Assembly: GCA_023974075.1 (NCBI GenBank)
Contig: JAMFTG010000566.1
Coordinates: 71,030 to 135,029 of the forward strand
Reading direction: 5' to 3'
Length of the DNA stretch: 64,000 nucleotides
Source of the DNA: Chaenocephalus aceratus
Taxonomy: Eukaryota > Chordata > Actinopteri > Perciformes > Channichthyidae
Below, in pieces: positions 33,431-44,289 of this stretch. How positions within the stretch are numbered: position 1 is the first letter of the stretch; every line of letters begins with the position of its first letter. The notes under the pieces were generated by a model. That model was not told the DNA's origin. It made no database searches and saw nothing but the letters and a program-made list of their open reading frames with translations. The position numbers and the translations under genes were made by a program.

Positions 33431-34175
33431 CAGAGGCGCGGGAAGGTATTTTGAGTGGGGGTGCTGAGGTGCTGGACTCCAGTGAACACTATTACGGGCA
33501 CTATAGAGCACGCACAAAATCACTCCCCACACGCAAACACACAGCACACCCGCGACTGTTACAATGAAGGCTCGATAATCAGCTCACGGCATATAGGCAG
33601 GGGTAAAGTGCTATTTTTTACGAGTGGGGAGCGGACCTCACCTCTTCTCGGGGGGTCCGGGGGGATGCTCCCCCGGGAAGATTTGTTTTAAATATTGAAA
33701 TTAAAAGCATCAATCTGGTGCACTTTGAGAGCAACATTAAGAGATCTATGGATACATCTCTCAACACCCAGATGAAACACAACTGTAAACAGATTTACTT
33801 TTTCTTTATGGATATTTTACAAATCACTCCCCTTTCAAACTGTATTCTTGTTTTACTGCCATATAGTATTTCATAACTGTTTTTCCTTAATTCTCTTATT
33901 TGTTTTATAACTGTAGTGATCATATGAAGGTGTGCCGCGGAAATAATCTTTTGAATAATTTGTGACCAAACCGTTTGAGACCCACTGAGATAACTTAGAC
34001 TAAAGTTAACTATCTAAACACTCAGAGAGTCCTTTAGCTCAGCTGAGCCTCTCAGTCTGAGAAGAGAGCTCTCCTCCAGCTTGTTGAGGAACCAACAGCT
34101 CCTTGTGTCCGTTAGTGCAGCTAGCTAACTGCTAACCAGATTCTAACAACACGGTCCCTGCTGCTGGCACCGGTC

Positions 34176-34240
34176 CCTCTCTCTCTCTCTCTCCCTCTCT
34201 CACACACACACAGACACACACACACGAAATGCGCTATTTC

Positions 34241-34302
<62 letters not shown>
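34176..34302. repeat. CT/CA compound microsatellite
   Basis: CT repeats, then CA repeats with short interruptions. It sits at the 3' end of the L2-like LINE. Confidence 0.95.
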
Positions 34303-34305
<3 letters not shown>

Positions 34306-34616
34306 CTTGAATTAAAAAATAAATAAATGTTTTAATATATTTATTTGACAGGGACAGTGCACATTAATTGACATTTCTGTAAATGCGCCAGAGTTAGCCA
34401 ACAGGCTATTTCTCGTCTGTAGTCCCCGGACAGATGTTGAAAGTCATTCGAAACACAAAAATTCATTTCAAATAACAGGTAAATACAATCAGTAAAACAA
34501 CATTCAACAGAGATACTTATATTATGATAAAAGCATATATAAAAACAAAAATACATATTCACAAAGCAGATAGATAGCAACAGGTACAAACAGCACGTTG
34601 TAAAGTACAGATTGTG

Positions 34617-34922
34617 TCAGTGTTGACAGAGCTGACTTTCCACTAACCATGTTTTTAAGTTAGATTTAAATAAACTGCAGGTGTTTAGTTCTCTAATCTT
34701 TACTGGGATTGAGTTCCACCGTTGTGCAGCTTTAAAAGAAAAAGAAGATTGGCTGAATGAACTCTTCCTTAATGGAACAACTCTTGTTGCAGCTCTTGTT
34801 GCCCTGGTTACAGGCGTGCGTATGGTGATAAAATGTCTGAGCGGAGGTGAGGTAAGGCCGTGTATTATTTTGTACATGAGGCAAGCATTTGAATATCTCA
34901 TTACATTTTCCCAGCTCAACAA
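34617..34922 (-). pseudogene. LINE C-terminal region
   Basis: The frame reads MLSWENVMRYSNACLMYKII then HGLTSPPLRHFITIRT and ends TWLVESQLCQH. The 'LMYKIIHGL' and 'FKAAQRWNSIPVKIREL' segments are typical of the C-terminal part of jockey-group LINE polymerases. The segment between this and the polymerase (34923-35281) carries stops and frameshifts. It belongs to the L2-like LINE. Confidence 0.75.
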
Positions 34923-35281
34923 GTTATATTTTGTGAGTATTGGGCAATGATGAGAATAAACTGACTTCTTATCAACTATTTTAAGTGTTTGTTTGTATAA
35001 TGATTCCAGGGGTTTAAGAGTGGTTGGGCATGTGACCAGGTTGTTAAGAAGTCGGTGATAGAGTGCATGTACATGACTGTTGACATGCAGTTCCTGGTAA
35101 ACCTAACATTGAACATACTGAATTTGACCCTGTTGCAAACCTTTTTCACCTGAGCCTTAAAATTGAGTCTTGAATCAATTTAGACCCCCAGGTATTTGTA
35201 CTGTGAGACCACCTGTAGCCTCTCCCCGGACACAAACACATCTGGCTCAACGCAGGAGGACTTGGTTTTGGTGAAGAACAT

Positions 35282-36556
35282 TCATACAGTTTTACTGACA
35301 TTTAGTTCCAGACAGCATTGCTCCAACCAAGCTGTTACATGAACCATCTTGTTCGTCAGTTCATTAGCCACGTGTGTCAGACTGCCTCTGTGAACATAAA
35401 TTACAGTATCATCAGCATACATTTGGATGTTTGTGTCTGGACATATCAAAGGTAAGTCGTTTATATACAATGAAAATAACAATGGACCCAGAATTGACCC
35501 TTGTGGGACACCTGTGGACAGCTGGAGGTTAGATGATTGATTATTCTGTACTCTGACATACTGAGAACGGTTGAACAAATATGATTCTATCCATTTAAGT
35601 GTTAGTGTGGAGAAGTGAATGCTGGATAGCTTAGATATGAGTTTGTTGTGATTAACAGTGTCAAAGGCCTTCTTTAAGTCGAGAAACACTGCTCCTACAA
35701 CACCACTTTTATCCATTTTGGAATTGATTTGTTCTGTGAAGAAACAGTTGGCTGTTTCTGTAGAGTATTTGGCCCTAAAGCCAAATTGCATTGGATGCAG
35801 AGAAAAAGCACTGTTATTCAGATGGTTCATAATTTGTTCAGCTCCAAGTTTTTCAACGACTTTTGATACTGTAGGAAGGATACTAATTGGCCTGTAGATA
35901 TTGGTAGACATTGGGTCTCCACCTTTAAAGCCGGCTTCCAGACATTTGGAAACATTCCTTGACAGAAAGAGAGGTTGATGATATTGGCAATAGGATGAGA
36001 AAGAGTTGTACTGAGGTCTTTGAGCATCCATACCAAATATATCCTTTGCTTTAGATGGTTTAAGGGATTTAATTACTCTTTTAACTTCTGCTTCAGTTGT
36101 GTTTCTTAAGCTGAAAGCTGGCTCTATTGTAGCAATTTGACAATAACTTGTGCAGTCAAGAGAAAAACACTGTGCAATGTTAGCAACAGAATCAATAAAA
36201 TAGTGGTTTAAAACTTCAGCTACATCGCCTGGAGTGTTTATAAGCTTCCCATCTACTTTAAGTTCAAACTGTTTTCTTTCCCTATGTTGATGATGACCAG
36301 TTAATGTTTTTAACTGGTCCCAGATCAGTTTCGAATTACCTCCTGCCTTGTCTATTATAGTTAAAAATAAATCTGCCTTAGCTTTCTTTAATTGTTTTAA
36401 AACTTTATTCGTAAGCATAGTAAAATGACTTCTGTCATGGCTTAATTTAGTTTTGATTGCAGTTTTTAAGACTAGATCACGTTCTTTCATTCGTCTGAAA
36501 ATATCCTCATTTATCCAAGGGACAGTGTGTTTGTTATTTATATGCTTGTTTTGCAT
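35282..36556 (-). pseudogene. L2-like reverse transcriptase (frameshifted)
   Basis: This is the polymerase domain of the LINE, which would copy its RNA into DNA at the insertion site. Visible motifs are KAFDTVNH (motif A region), GVPQGSILGPLLFSLYINDL (motif B) and the catalytic MYADDTVIY, whose YADD lies at 35408-35419. Before these come PWINEDIFRRMKERD and AEVLNHYFIDS, typical for the linker. A frame change occurs in the region 35830-36040: the text after AKDIFGMD continues as LKDLSTTLSHPIANIINLS in a neighbouring frame. The protein is interrupted and not functional. Its continuation towards the C-terminus is broken by stops. Confidence 0.85.
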
Positions 36557-36660
36557 TTGAAGTTGTTAATAGTCCTCTCTAACGTTTTTGAGAACATTTT
36601 ACTGTCTTCTTCATGGTCCAGGCAAAATATCTTCCCATTTAATCTGTTCAACAGCATTTG
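36538..36660 (-). pseudogene. LINE linker between endonuclease and polymerase
   Basis: The frame LLNRLNGKIFCLDHEED continues SKMFSKTLERTINNF. It is separated from the endonuclease by the MITE and from the polymerase by a frame change at about 36540. Confidence 0.55.
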
Positions 36661-36663
36661 TAA

Positions 36664-37019
36664 CGGCCCGTCCACACAGCGGCGTGCGTTGACGCTTGCC
36701 GGTGGGCGTGTCTGACACTCGACCAACAACCAATCACATGAATCTCCCGCCCCTGACACACAAGCACGCGGTTTGATTGGCTAGAGCTTGTACTGGCATA
36801 TGATTCGATTGGCTGACGCTTCCATCGAGGCGTCAAAAGTTGAACATTGCTCAACTTTTGAAGCGAGCAACGCCAGCAACGCCAGCAACGCCAGCAACGC
36901 CAGCAACGCTCCACGTCGCTTCCCAAAATGCAATTTGGCTAAAAGTGACGTCACCCCATTCAAAGTGAATGGGCAGACGCGTTGGAAGCTTCAACGCACG
37001 CCGCTGTGTGGACGGGCCG
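36664..37019. mobile_element. PIF/Harbinger-type MITE, copy 2, inside the LINE
   Basis: The ends are CGGCCCGTCCACACAGCGGC and its reverse complement. TAA lies on both sides (36661-36663 and 37020-37022), the TWA target duplication. It shares CAAAAGTTGA.CA.TG with the copy at 30570. It contains five copies of a 9-bp unit AACGCCAGC (36868-36912). Its position inside the LINE shows it is younger than the LINE. Confidence 0.85.
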
Positions 37020-37027
37020 TAAAGGTC

Positions 37028-37963
37028 TCATATTTGTTTTTGGGGGATTCCACAAGATTCATATTTCCTGACGGAAGGGCTGAAATGCTTTTTGGTTAGT
37101 TTCCTGGCGACTAAAGTCATATTGTGGTCAGAAAGACCAGTTAACATGTTAAAGGATTTAAAAATTATCTCTGGTCTGTTACTAAATATTAAGTCAATTT
37201 GAGTGCTGGTTGAATTTGTTATTCTTGTAGGTCCACTGATCAGTTGCACAAGGTCAAAATGATCAGTTATCTGTTTTAGATTAGTTCTGGCCGATGTATC
37301 CTCCCAGTTCATGTTAAAATCACCCATTATAATAACTTCTTTGTTGAAATTACATTCTCTTAATAACTTCTTAAAATGTTCATTAAAAAGATTATTTGAA
37401 GATGGAGGCCTATACATTACAATAAGAACAAATGACATTTGTGGTGACAGAGTTATATTAACACCGATAGTTTCCAATCCTTTACAATTTGACCACTGTA
37501 TTTCATTGCAGGGAATACTGTCCTTGACATAAATCATAACCCCGCCTCCTTTCGAGCCGCGTCTATCTCTCCGGTAAATGTTCAAACCCGGTACGTGAAA
37601 GGCTGCTGTGGGGGCGGACTCATGAAGCCAGGTCTCGGAGAAACACAAAAAGTCTAAATTGGAGTCCATTAAAAGATGATGGACTTGATCACTTTTAGAT
37701 TTGATGCTTCTTATGTTCAGATGTCCCCCTAAAAGGCCTGATGGCTTAGCTTTGGGATCCCAGACTGTTCTTGAGTTATTGACGGTCTGAAAGAAATTCC
37801 GGTTCCGGTTCTTTCTGATTGCCGGGTTTACCTGCTTCCTGTTTACATTTGGAGTGTTAATGTTTCCAAATGCACGTGGATTATTACAGCCAGAGAAAGT
37901 GTTGTTTTGAGTGGCATGCAACTTCCCCCTCGCCCCGCACGGAGGTCCATCGTTGTCGGTCAA
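37028..37963 (-). pseudogene. L2-like LINE endonuclease
   Basis: This is the apurinic/apyrimidinic-type endonuclease, which would nick the target DNA to prime reverse transcription. Motifs in order: HLNIRSIKSK (start of the domain), FLCFSETWLHES (metal-binding Glu), GGGVMIYVKDS, MYRPPSS, IIMGDFNMNWED (catalytic Asp/Asn) and GLSDHNMTLVA (the S-D-H motif). All key residues look intact, so the domain itself is well preserved. The frame ends at a stop at 37028-37030 just before the MITE. The upstream 90 codons overlap an alternative frame, pointing to a frameshift near 37.9-38.0 kb. Confidence 0.85.
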
Positions 37964-38420
37964 CCCCGAACAGCGCCGCTCCGCTCAGCCCACAGCCAGC
38001 CACCTCGACCTCCGCTGCTCTCCCGACACCCGGGGTAAGCCAAACATCACTCCGTGGGAAAGTTGTATTGAGTGTGCCGACCGCGGTGATGTTGGCTTCA
38101 GCGTGGTTTGGACCAGGACACGGATGAATATCTCCAGATAGCAGCAGACAGATTGTGATGAACAGTGCGTTGCTTTGTTGAAGTCGAGTTGGTGGCTTTG
38201 TATCTATTTTCAGTCGTTTGTACAGAGACGGGAAAATGAGAGACACTGCTAGAGTGTGCTTCCCATGTCCAACGTTTCCATGATTTTGGTTAGTTTGCTT
38301 GTGCAGCAGATCAGCATTGTTTGCATATATGTTTTGTAGCGGATTGATGTCAACGGGTCTTAAGAAATTCGAAAGTAACACATATATTAAGAGACCCGTG
38401 ACTACACCTGCCGACGCCAT
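37884..38420 (-). pseudogene. LINE N-terminal region with degenerate 2A-like motif
   Basis: The frame starts MASAGVVTGLLIYVLLSNFL. At residues 93-104 it carries LLLSGDIHPCPGP (the GDIHPCPGP part is at 38109-38135). Several non-LTR retrotransposons have 2A-like ribosome-skipping motifs of the form D(V/I)ExNPGP at this place. Here E is replaced by H and N by C, so activity is doubtful. The sequence after residue 110 is in a frame that does not join the endonuclease directly. Confidence 0.6.
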
Positions 38421-38770
38421 TTTGATTTGTCTGACACAAGCACACTTTTATTTCCATGCAACTCTCTGATTGGTCTGGTGTCTTGCCTCTGTTGCATTCA
38501 CTGAACACTGGAAATTACAGTCCTCTCTAGTGTCATGATGAGGTTCACGTAAAGCACGGTTAATGTATTATATTATTGAGGTAGAATTGTCCGGGGCTAC
38601 AGAATTGTAGCCAACAATGTGGAATTTATTGGCTACATATTACACAGATTATGCACAGCGGGAGCAGCAATAACCGTCAAATAATAATTCAGACAGGGGA
38701 GCTCCGCACCCCCTGCCCGCCGCTAGGGGGTGCTGTAGCGCCCTCAGCACCCCCCTTCCCGCGCCCATGG

Positions 38771-38952
38771 TTGCTAAGGAGAACAGTCTGTTGCTATTGC
38801 TAAGGTAGATCAAAGGACTGTGTGAAATCATATCAATCTGCGGAAAGAAGTCCGGTTAATTTAACGTCAGCTGTAGACAACAAACATTAGTTTCCTCCGT
38901 CAGTAAATATTATGGAATACTTTTTGAATATTCATTTTTATATTTGTAGAGA
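38771..38952 (-). repeat. Family R1, right part of the split copy
   Basis: It resumes with TTGCTAAGGAGAACAGTCTG and continues with the body, matching the reverse complement of 24923-25090 (for example GGAAAGAAGTCCGGTTAATT against GGCAAATTGACCGGACTTCT on the other strand). Confidence 0.75.
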
Positions 38953-38978
38953 AAGGAAACTTTACCACAGAAGAAGAA

Positions 38979-39138
38979 GACTCATCTCCTCGAGCTCCGA
39001 TTTGATTGACAGCTTTCTTTTTAAACGGTAGAGGAGAAATCCCTGATGTGCTTCACACTCCGACAACTCTTTCTCATCTCAGCAACTTTTCTAATGTTTC
39101 CTAACAAATCACATCCATTCAGTGTTGGAGGAAAAGAT
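38979..39138. repeat. Duplicated block D, copy 2
   Basis: Same orientation as 32824-32988, with roughly three quarters of bases alike by eye. Confidence 0.75.
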
Positions 39139-40009
39139 AAAATAACGTTCGGCTGACGTTCGGCTCCGGATGGATAAAAACTCGGCTCAGGTGAGAAGTG
39201 TACTTCATTAGTCTCAGTTGCTTTTACTTTCAGGAAGAATGATACAACATGCGCTTCTCTCAGTTCATGGTTTATAAAATAATATCGTATTTATCAATAT
39301 TCCAATCCTTGTCATGGAAACTGACACGAACTGGTAATTGAAATGCAAAAAACTTGAATGCATTAGAGAAATATCTCAAAGCGTAACAGAGAACAAGTGT
39401 CGCACGGTTTTCCCCTGACAAACAAAATGAACAGTAGCCTATGTACAGAGAGCAAAAGGGAATAATGGAGGAGAGAGGGAACATTTGGTGATCCAGCAGA
39501 ATGGTTGAAATATTATCTCTCCAACATGTCAATCATTAAAATATATGCATAAAAGGTCAATGTGTGCTGTGAACAGTGAATACTCTTAAAAATGTTCTGT
39601 TCAAAGAAACAAAGTAAAAAAGAAAGTAAAACAAATATATGAAAAATAAATTAATAACAATCTCTGTGCTGGGGGGTTCAATAATGTGGTTAAAGATAAA
39701 TTGAGAAGGGAAATAAAACCAGAAGAAAAAGTGAAATGTGGGCTCCAAAGAAGCAAATTATTTAGTAACATTTGGGAGAAGTCAGTTATGTTAAATCAGA
39801 GGTGATGAAAACGTCCAGTCTTAAGAGAAATAAGTCCATAAGCATATAGCATGTATACCCATTCATTTAAAACCTACTTATAATGCTTTTGAATCTGCAC
39901 TGTATAACTATAGTGCTAAGCACTTGCTTTAAAATAATAATAAAAAGCATTTGCAGCAATATAAATACATATAAAACATGTCAGTGTGTGAGCAATTATG
40001 AATTATGAG
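39139..40009. other. Gene-free stretch
   Basis: AT-rich sequence; nothing recognised. Confidence 0.45.
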
Positions 40010-40545
40010 GTGTTGTGACCCTTCACTGGCTTCCGGTAACTGCTAGAATCCACTTTAAGACACTGGTACTTGCGTACCATGCTGCGAATGGATCTGGCCC
40101 TTCCTACATCCAGGACATGGTTAAACCGTACACCCCAGCACGTGCACTCCGCTCTGCATCAGCCAACCGGCTCGCTGCACCCTCGCTGCGAGGGGGACCC
40201 AAGTTCCCATCAGCAGAAACACGTGGGTTTGCTATCCTGGCTCCAAAATGGTGGAATGAGCTCCCATTGACATCAGGACAGCAGATAGCTTCCGGCGCGG
40301 ACTGAAAACTCATCTCTCTCGACTCCACTTCGAGCGATAGAACTATTAACAAAGAACTTATATACTAATAAAGGACTGGCTTACCTAAAGCCAGTTGAGT
40401 AGCACTTGAAATGTTTGGCTCTATGAAACCTGATGTACTTATGATTCTGTTTTCTTCTAGTTTGTGTCTTCTTGGTCGAACGCACTTATTGTAAGTCGCT
40501 TTGGATAAAAGCGTCAGCTAAATGTAATGTAATGTAATGTAAAAA
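40010..40545 (+). mobile_element. LINE C-terminal fragment with 3' tail
   Basis: It encodes the last part of a LINE polymerase ORF and ends in GTAAGTCGCTTTGGATAAAA, GCGTCAGCTAAATG and a TGTAA-type pentamer tail (40521-40543). That tail is a hallmark of an abundant fish LINE (L2-like) as I remember it. It is 5'-truncated, as usual for LINE copies. A related fragment lies at 53970-54108. Confidence 0.75.
40015..40305 (+). pseudogene. LINE polymerase C-terminus
   Basis: The frame reads LHWLPVTARIHFKTLVLAYH, AANGSGPSYIQDMVKPYTPA and RALRSASANRL. The LHWLPV.ARI.FK pattern and the W.LP..GPSY motif are typical of C-terminal regions of L2/CR1-type LINE proteins. After ILAPKWWNELPL a frameshift leads to an early stop, the original reading (RRGLKTHLSRLHF) continuing in another frame. 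Non-functional. Confidence 0.7.
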
Positions 40546-41178
40546 AGTATCTATTCACAAATGTGTGTTTTCTAATATTTTACATTATTTATGAAACGTT
40601 TTTTTGTATTGTTAATTCTTTATGTGGCTTTAGCATTTTATTATTGTGCCAAACAGGACTTTAATCTAAAATCCCCTAATTATTATAAAATATTTGCATT
40701 AATAAAAACCTTATTTTTGTATAGCTTAACCTTTCGCTTGCTACTGGTGAGAATATTTTTACATAAAACATGGCAGGGAGGGAACAAGTGTCCTCGCAGA
40801 ACTTCTCCACTGTGAGTAGAAGTGATGTGTTTTTATATTAAAAACCAGCCTCTCTCCTCAGAAGCAGAAGAATCACAGAAAAGGTCACGAGTCGGTCGAT
40901 TGGCAGCTGGTATTTGCGGCGCCGTCCACCCAGAAGCCTCCGTGTTTCAGCGAGTCGCCGCCAAGACATGAACAAGCTGTGGGTTTTGAGGCCTGTGTCA
41001 TTTACAAAGGTACAACTCTTCCTCCTCGTCTTTTCCCCTGTGGTTTGAATATCACAGAAGACGGGAAAGTCTCTACAATAGTGGTGTAATAATAAACCCT
41101 GAAACCAACATGAGGGTTAGCATTTTAGCACTTCCTGTCCCCCTAGTCTGGAGGTCAATGGTTGTTTGAGTGTTTTTT
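40546..41178. other. Gene-free stretch
   Basis: Nothing recognised. The GC-richer piece at 40890-41000 has no convincing frame. Confidence 0.4.
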
Positions 41179-41288
41179 TTGGTTAGAAATCTGAAATAAG
41201 GTCTGTGGTTAACACAAGCTAAAGAGATTTTAACGTTTTGTTTTATGACATTAAATACCTATGTAAATACCCCACTGGTAGTTTAAAA
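41179..41288. repeat. Family R2, copy 2 (outer part)
   Basis: It reads TGAAATAAGGTCTGTGGTTA and AACGTTTTGTTTTATGACAT as at 22640 and 55740 (inverted), and runs straight into the 72-bp array. Confidence 0.6.
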
Positions 41289-41810
41289 CTTAGCGGTGGT
41301 GACGTGAAGTCATGTGACCGTGCTGTAGTTCCTTTATAGCCCAACATTAGCCTCCTTTAGCTTAGCGGTGGCAGCGCGAAGTCATGTGACCGTGCTGTAG
41401 TTCCTTTATAGCCCAACATTAGCCGCCTTTAGCTTAGCGGTGGTTTCGTGAAGTCATGTGACCGTGCTGTAGTTCCTTTATAGCCCAACATTAGCCGCCT
41501 TTAGCTTAGCGGTGCTGACGTGAAGTCATGTGACCGTGCTGTAGTTTCTCTATAGCCCAACATTAGCCACCTTTAGCTTAGCGGTGGAGACGTGAAGTCA
41601 TGTGACCGTGCTGTAGTTTCTCTATAGCCCAACATTAGCCTCCTTTAGCTTAGCGATGGCCACGCGAAGTCATGTGACCGTGCTGTAGTTCCTTTATAGC
41701 CCAACATTAGCCGCCTTTAGCTTAGCGATGGCCACGCGAAGTCATGTGACCGTGCTGTAGTTCCTTTATAGCCCAACATTAGCCGCCTTTAGCTTAGCGG
41801 TGGTGACGTG
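41289..41810. repeat. 72-bp minisatellite inside family R2
   Basis: Seven and a quarter copies of CTTAGCGGTGG..ACGTGAAG, TCATGTGACCGTGCTGTAGT, TCCTTTATAGCCCAACATTA, GCCGCCTTTAG. The unit matches the interior of the R2 copy at 22750-22820 in reverse complement (GGAACTACAGCA, GCTAAATGCTAACGTTATGC), so the array arose from R2 material. Confidence 0.9.
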
Positions 41811-41952
41811 AAAACTATAAATATAGGTTTTTAAAACATGAAATAAAAAGACTACACTAAGATAAAACCTCAAATTGGACTCTTACAGAAAACAAAACAT
41901 TTATTCAAATGCCATGTAAAGGAGATTTCCCAGCATTCCCTGCCAACACTAT

Positions 41953-41988
41953 TCCTCCTCCTCCTCCTCCTCCTCCTCCTCCTCCTCG
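41953..41988. repeat. CTC microsatellite
   Basis: About 12 CTC units. Confidence 0.95.
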
Positions 41989-42760
41989 GCCTGACATTTC
42001 CTTCCTTCCTCAGGGCCTCCTCTTCCTCTCTGACCCATCACTGCTCTCTGCCCTCAGAAATGTCATCCTGTACTCGCTGTTTGAGTGGCGAGCGAAACGG
42101 AGACACTTTGCACTGCTGTCATATTAAGAAGGGAAGCTGAGAGGCAGCATAATGTGCAGAACAAGAGTTCAATGTCCTGGAGAGACTCCAAATACTTACT
42201 GTGTGTATTGTTGAGTAATATGCAAACCTAAGCTGTAACATGTTCCCAGTATTATATTAGTATAGATAATTAGATTATTGTAACAAACAAATACATGTAA
42301 GAGCGTTTGTTTTTTGCAAAAAACTTACTTGGGTATGCTGTATGTGTAGCACAGTACTGCATCCTACCCTTAAATCTACAACTACAACTAAATAAAGCAA
42401 ATACAAATGTGTGGCATATAAATGTATAAGTATGTCAAAATAGGACTTGAGTAAATGTACTTAGTTACATTTCACCACCGTGTAGATGTTAGTTTGCTGT
42501 TGTCTTTGCGGGTGTGTTCAAGTGAAAACATTTTGACCAACACGAAGGCAATGTTAGCCCACAGTCGGTTCTCTCCGAAACTAGTTGATGTTAGTTTAGT
42601 GTGTCACAGACTTTAAACTCAATCAAACCAACCTGCAGGGAGTCGCTGTTTAAAGAGCAAGTCAAACAGAAAGCATCATGGCCTTTTAACATCATCACAT
42701 CCTGCTGGTAAATAAGAAGAGACAACTGTTTGGTCACAATGTGAGGGCAAGTAGACAGAG

Positions 42761-42761
<1 letters not shown>
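41989..42761. mobile_element. Gene-free stretch with a hAT MITE end
   Basis: Positions 42447-42482 read ACTTGAGTAAATGTACTTAG then TTACATTTCACCACCGTG. This is the terminus of the hAT-like MITE family in reverse (compare 8458). The left part of the element is too worn to delimit. Confidence 0.45.

Positions 42762-42821
<60 letters not shown>
42762..42821. repeat. CA microsatellite
   Basis: About 30 CA units. It forms an inverted pair with the TG array at 42922. Confidence 0.97.
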
Positions 42822-42823
<2 letters not shown>

Positions 42824-42919
42824 GGCAGTGTGTTAAACGGTTATTTGCTCTGGCTGCCTGAGCCAATAGGATTCAACCAGCCGTGGAGGTGTGAACACAC
42901 AGAGCTGAACCCTGGGACT

Positions 42920-42921
<2 letters not shown>

Positions 42922-42978
<57 letters not shown>

Positions 42979-42998
42979 CGTGTGTGCGTGCGTGCGTG
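42922..42998. repeat. TG / TGCG microsatellite
   Basis: TG repeats with CG interruptions at the right end. Confidence 0.97.
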
Positions 42999-43931
42999 GT
43001 CTGAACTACACACTACTGCACAATCCAATCGAAGACTGATTTCAGGAACTAGTTTTACTTGAAGTCACTTTATTACCCTCATTTTGAAAAGCAAGAAAAC
43101 TAACTGTCTAAAGTCTGGTGACATTTACTTCTCAATATTCACCAAAACAAAGCAATGAAAAACAAAACACAGAAACAAAAGAGGCTATTACACTTTACAG
43201 TAAGCAGTTAAAAAGGAGATAAATAGTAATTAGAGAATTTGTAAAGAGCAGCAATAAATGTACCACTACCCTGTTGTTGTAAATAAAGCCACCGGTCATT
43301 TCATTGTGGAGTCTTTGGTTTTTACAAACAGTAAACGCTGCTAGCTCGGTAAGCTCGTGGCAATAAAAGCTTAGACTAAGAAGTAGTAAATAATATGAAT
43401 TGTTGCTCGCCAATAAGCTCGCCACTGTTAGCTAGCTGTTGGCAATCAAACCATAGTGAGGGGGAGTTTCAGCTTTTCCAGCAAGTTCTTTGGCAAAAGG
43501 GTTTTAAATGATCTTGTTTCATGTGAACTCACAACCACCTGTTGAGTTTAACTTACTGTAATTTGCCAGGTATTCACTAAACAATGCAAAAAAACATATT
43601 CCAAAACCACATTCAAAGAAACATTGACTTCCAGATGAGGGAACAGGAATTCAAGAACTCATTCCCGCACTTCTGCATGTGTAGGTTTAGAGACACACTC
43701 ATTAACTGCATTTAGCTGATGTACAGTAAAGGGACATGCACAGCACAGCGTGATGAGTAAAATAATTACATTTCATGCATCTCTGTCCTGACACGCTGCA
43801 TCACGATTATATTCAAACGAAACTGACCCAGTTATGTATTAATGTATTTATTCCCCTGCATACTGTCACACATGAAGATGAATGACACAAACAGAAGACA
43901 AAATGATGTTACAGGCAAACCTCTGTCATTA

Positions 43932-43933
<2 letters not shown>
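42999..43933. other. Gene-free stretch
   Basis: Nothing recognised. Confidence 0.45.
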
Positions 43934-44019
<86 letters not shown>

Positions 44020-44047
44020 GTGGGTGGGTGTGTGGGTGTGTGTGTGT
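43934..44047. repeat. TG microsatellite
   Basis: About 50 TG units with GGTG interruptions at the right end. Confidence 0.97.
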
Positions 44048-44051
44048 AGAC

Positions 44052-44289
44052 TAGCATTACTATACTTGTGGGGACCTCTGTTTACATAGTCACGTGTGGG
44101 GACTCGCCTCCCTTATGGGGACAAATTGGAGGTCCCCATAAGGGGGATCATTATTTTTAGGGTGAAGACTTGGTTAGGTTTAGAATTAGGGTTAGGGTTA
44201 GGCATGTGTTGGTTATGGTTAAGGTTAGGATAAGTCTCTAGGAAATGCATATAAGTCAATGTAATGTCCCCTGAAGTGATGTATACCTG

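Larger units (their letters stand above)
34313..38430 (-). mobile_element. L2/jockey-group LINE, near full length but broken
   Basis: On the minus strand the order is an N-terminal stretch (from 38420), an apurinic-type endonuclease (from 37840), a linker, a reverse transcriptase, a C-terminal region to about 34620, and a 3' tail ending in AAATAAATATATTAAAAC near 34325. It is split by a MITE at 36664-37019 and carries several frameshifts. The 3' tail resembles the one at 63558-63840. The class is assigned by resemblance of the polymerase to L2-type proteins. Confidence 0.75.
33431..38770. mobile_element. 5.3-kb TIR element splitting R1
   Basis: The left end is CAGAGGCGCGGGAAGG, then GGGGGTGCTGAGG at 33457. 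The right end, reverse complemented from 38770, is CCATGGGCGCGGGAAGG followed by GGGGGTGCTGAGGG. TTGCTAA lies outside both ends (33424-33430 and 38771-38777). This would suit a hAT-type duplication of 7-8 bp, but the flanking array contains this word in every unit, so the evidence is weak. The element has no own transposase; most of its length is the L2-like LINE plus a CT/CA microsatellite. Confidence 0.55.

Noticed and set aside
37870..38141. GC-rich island as a host promoter
   Set aside because: It coincides with the N-terminal part of the L2-like LINE and its frames, so it is retrotransposon sequence.
40015..40305. Host gene fragment
   Set aside because: The LHWLPV..RI.FK text and the GTCGCTTTGGATAAAAGCG tail identify it as a LINE C-terminus and 3' end.
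44185..44205. Interstitial telomere repeats (GGGTTAGGGTTAGG, also near 16967 and 9700)
   Set aside because: Only two or so units are present, inside known dispersed elements; too short to call a telomeric tract.
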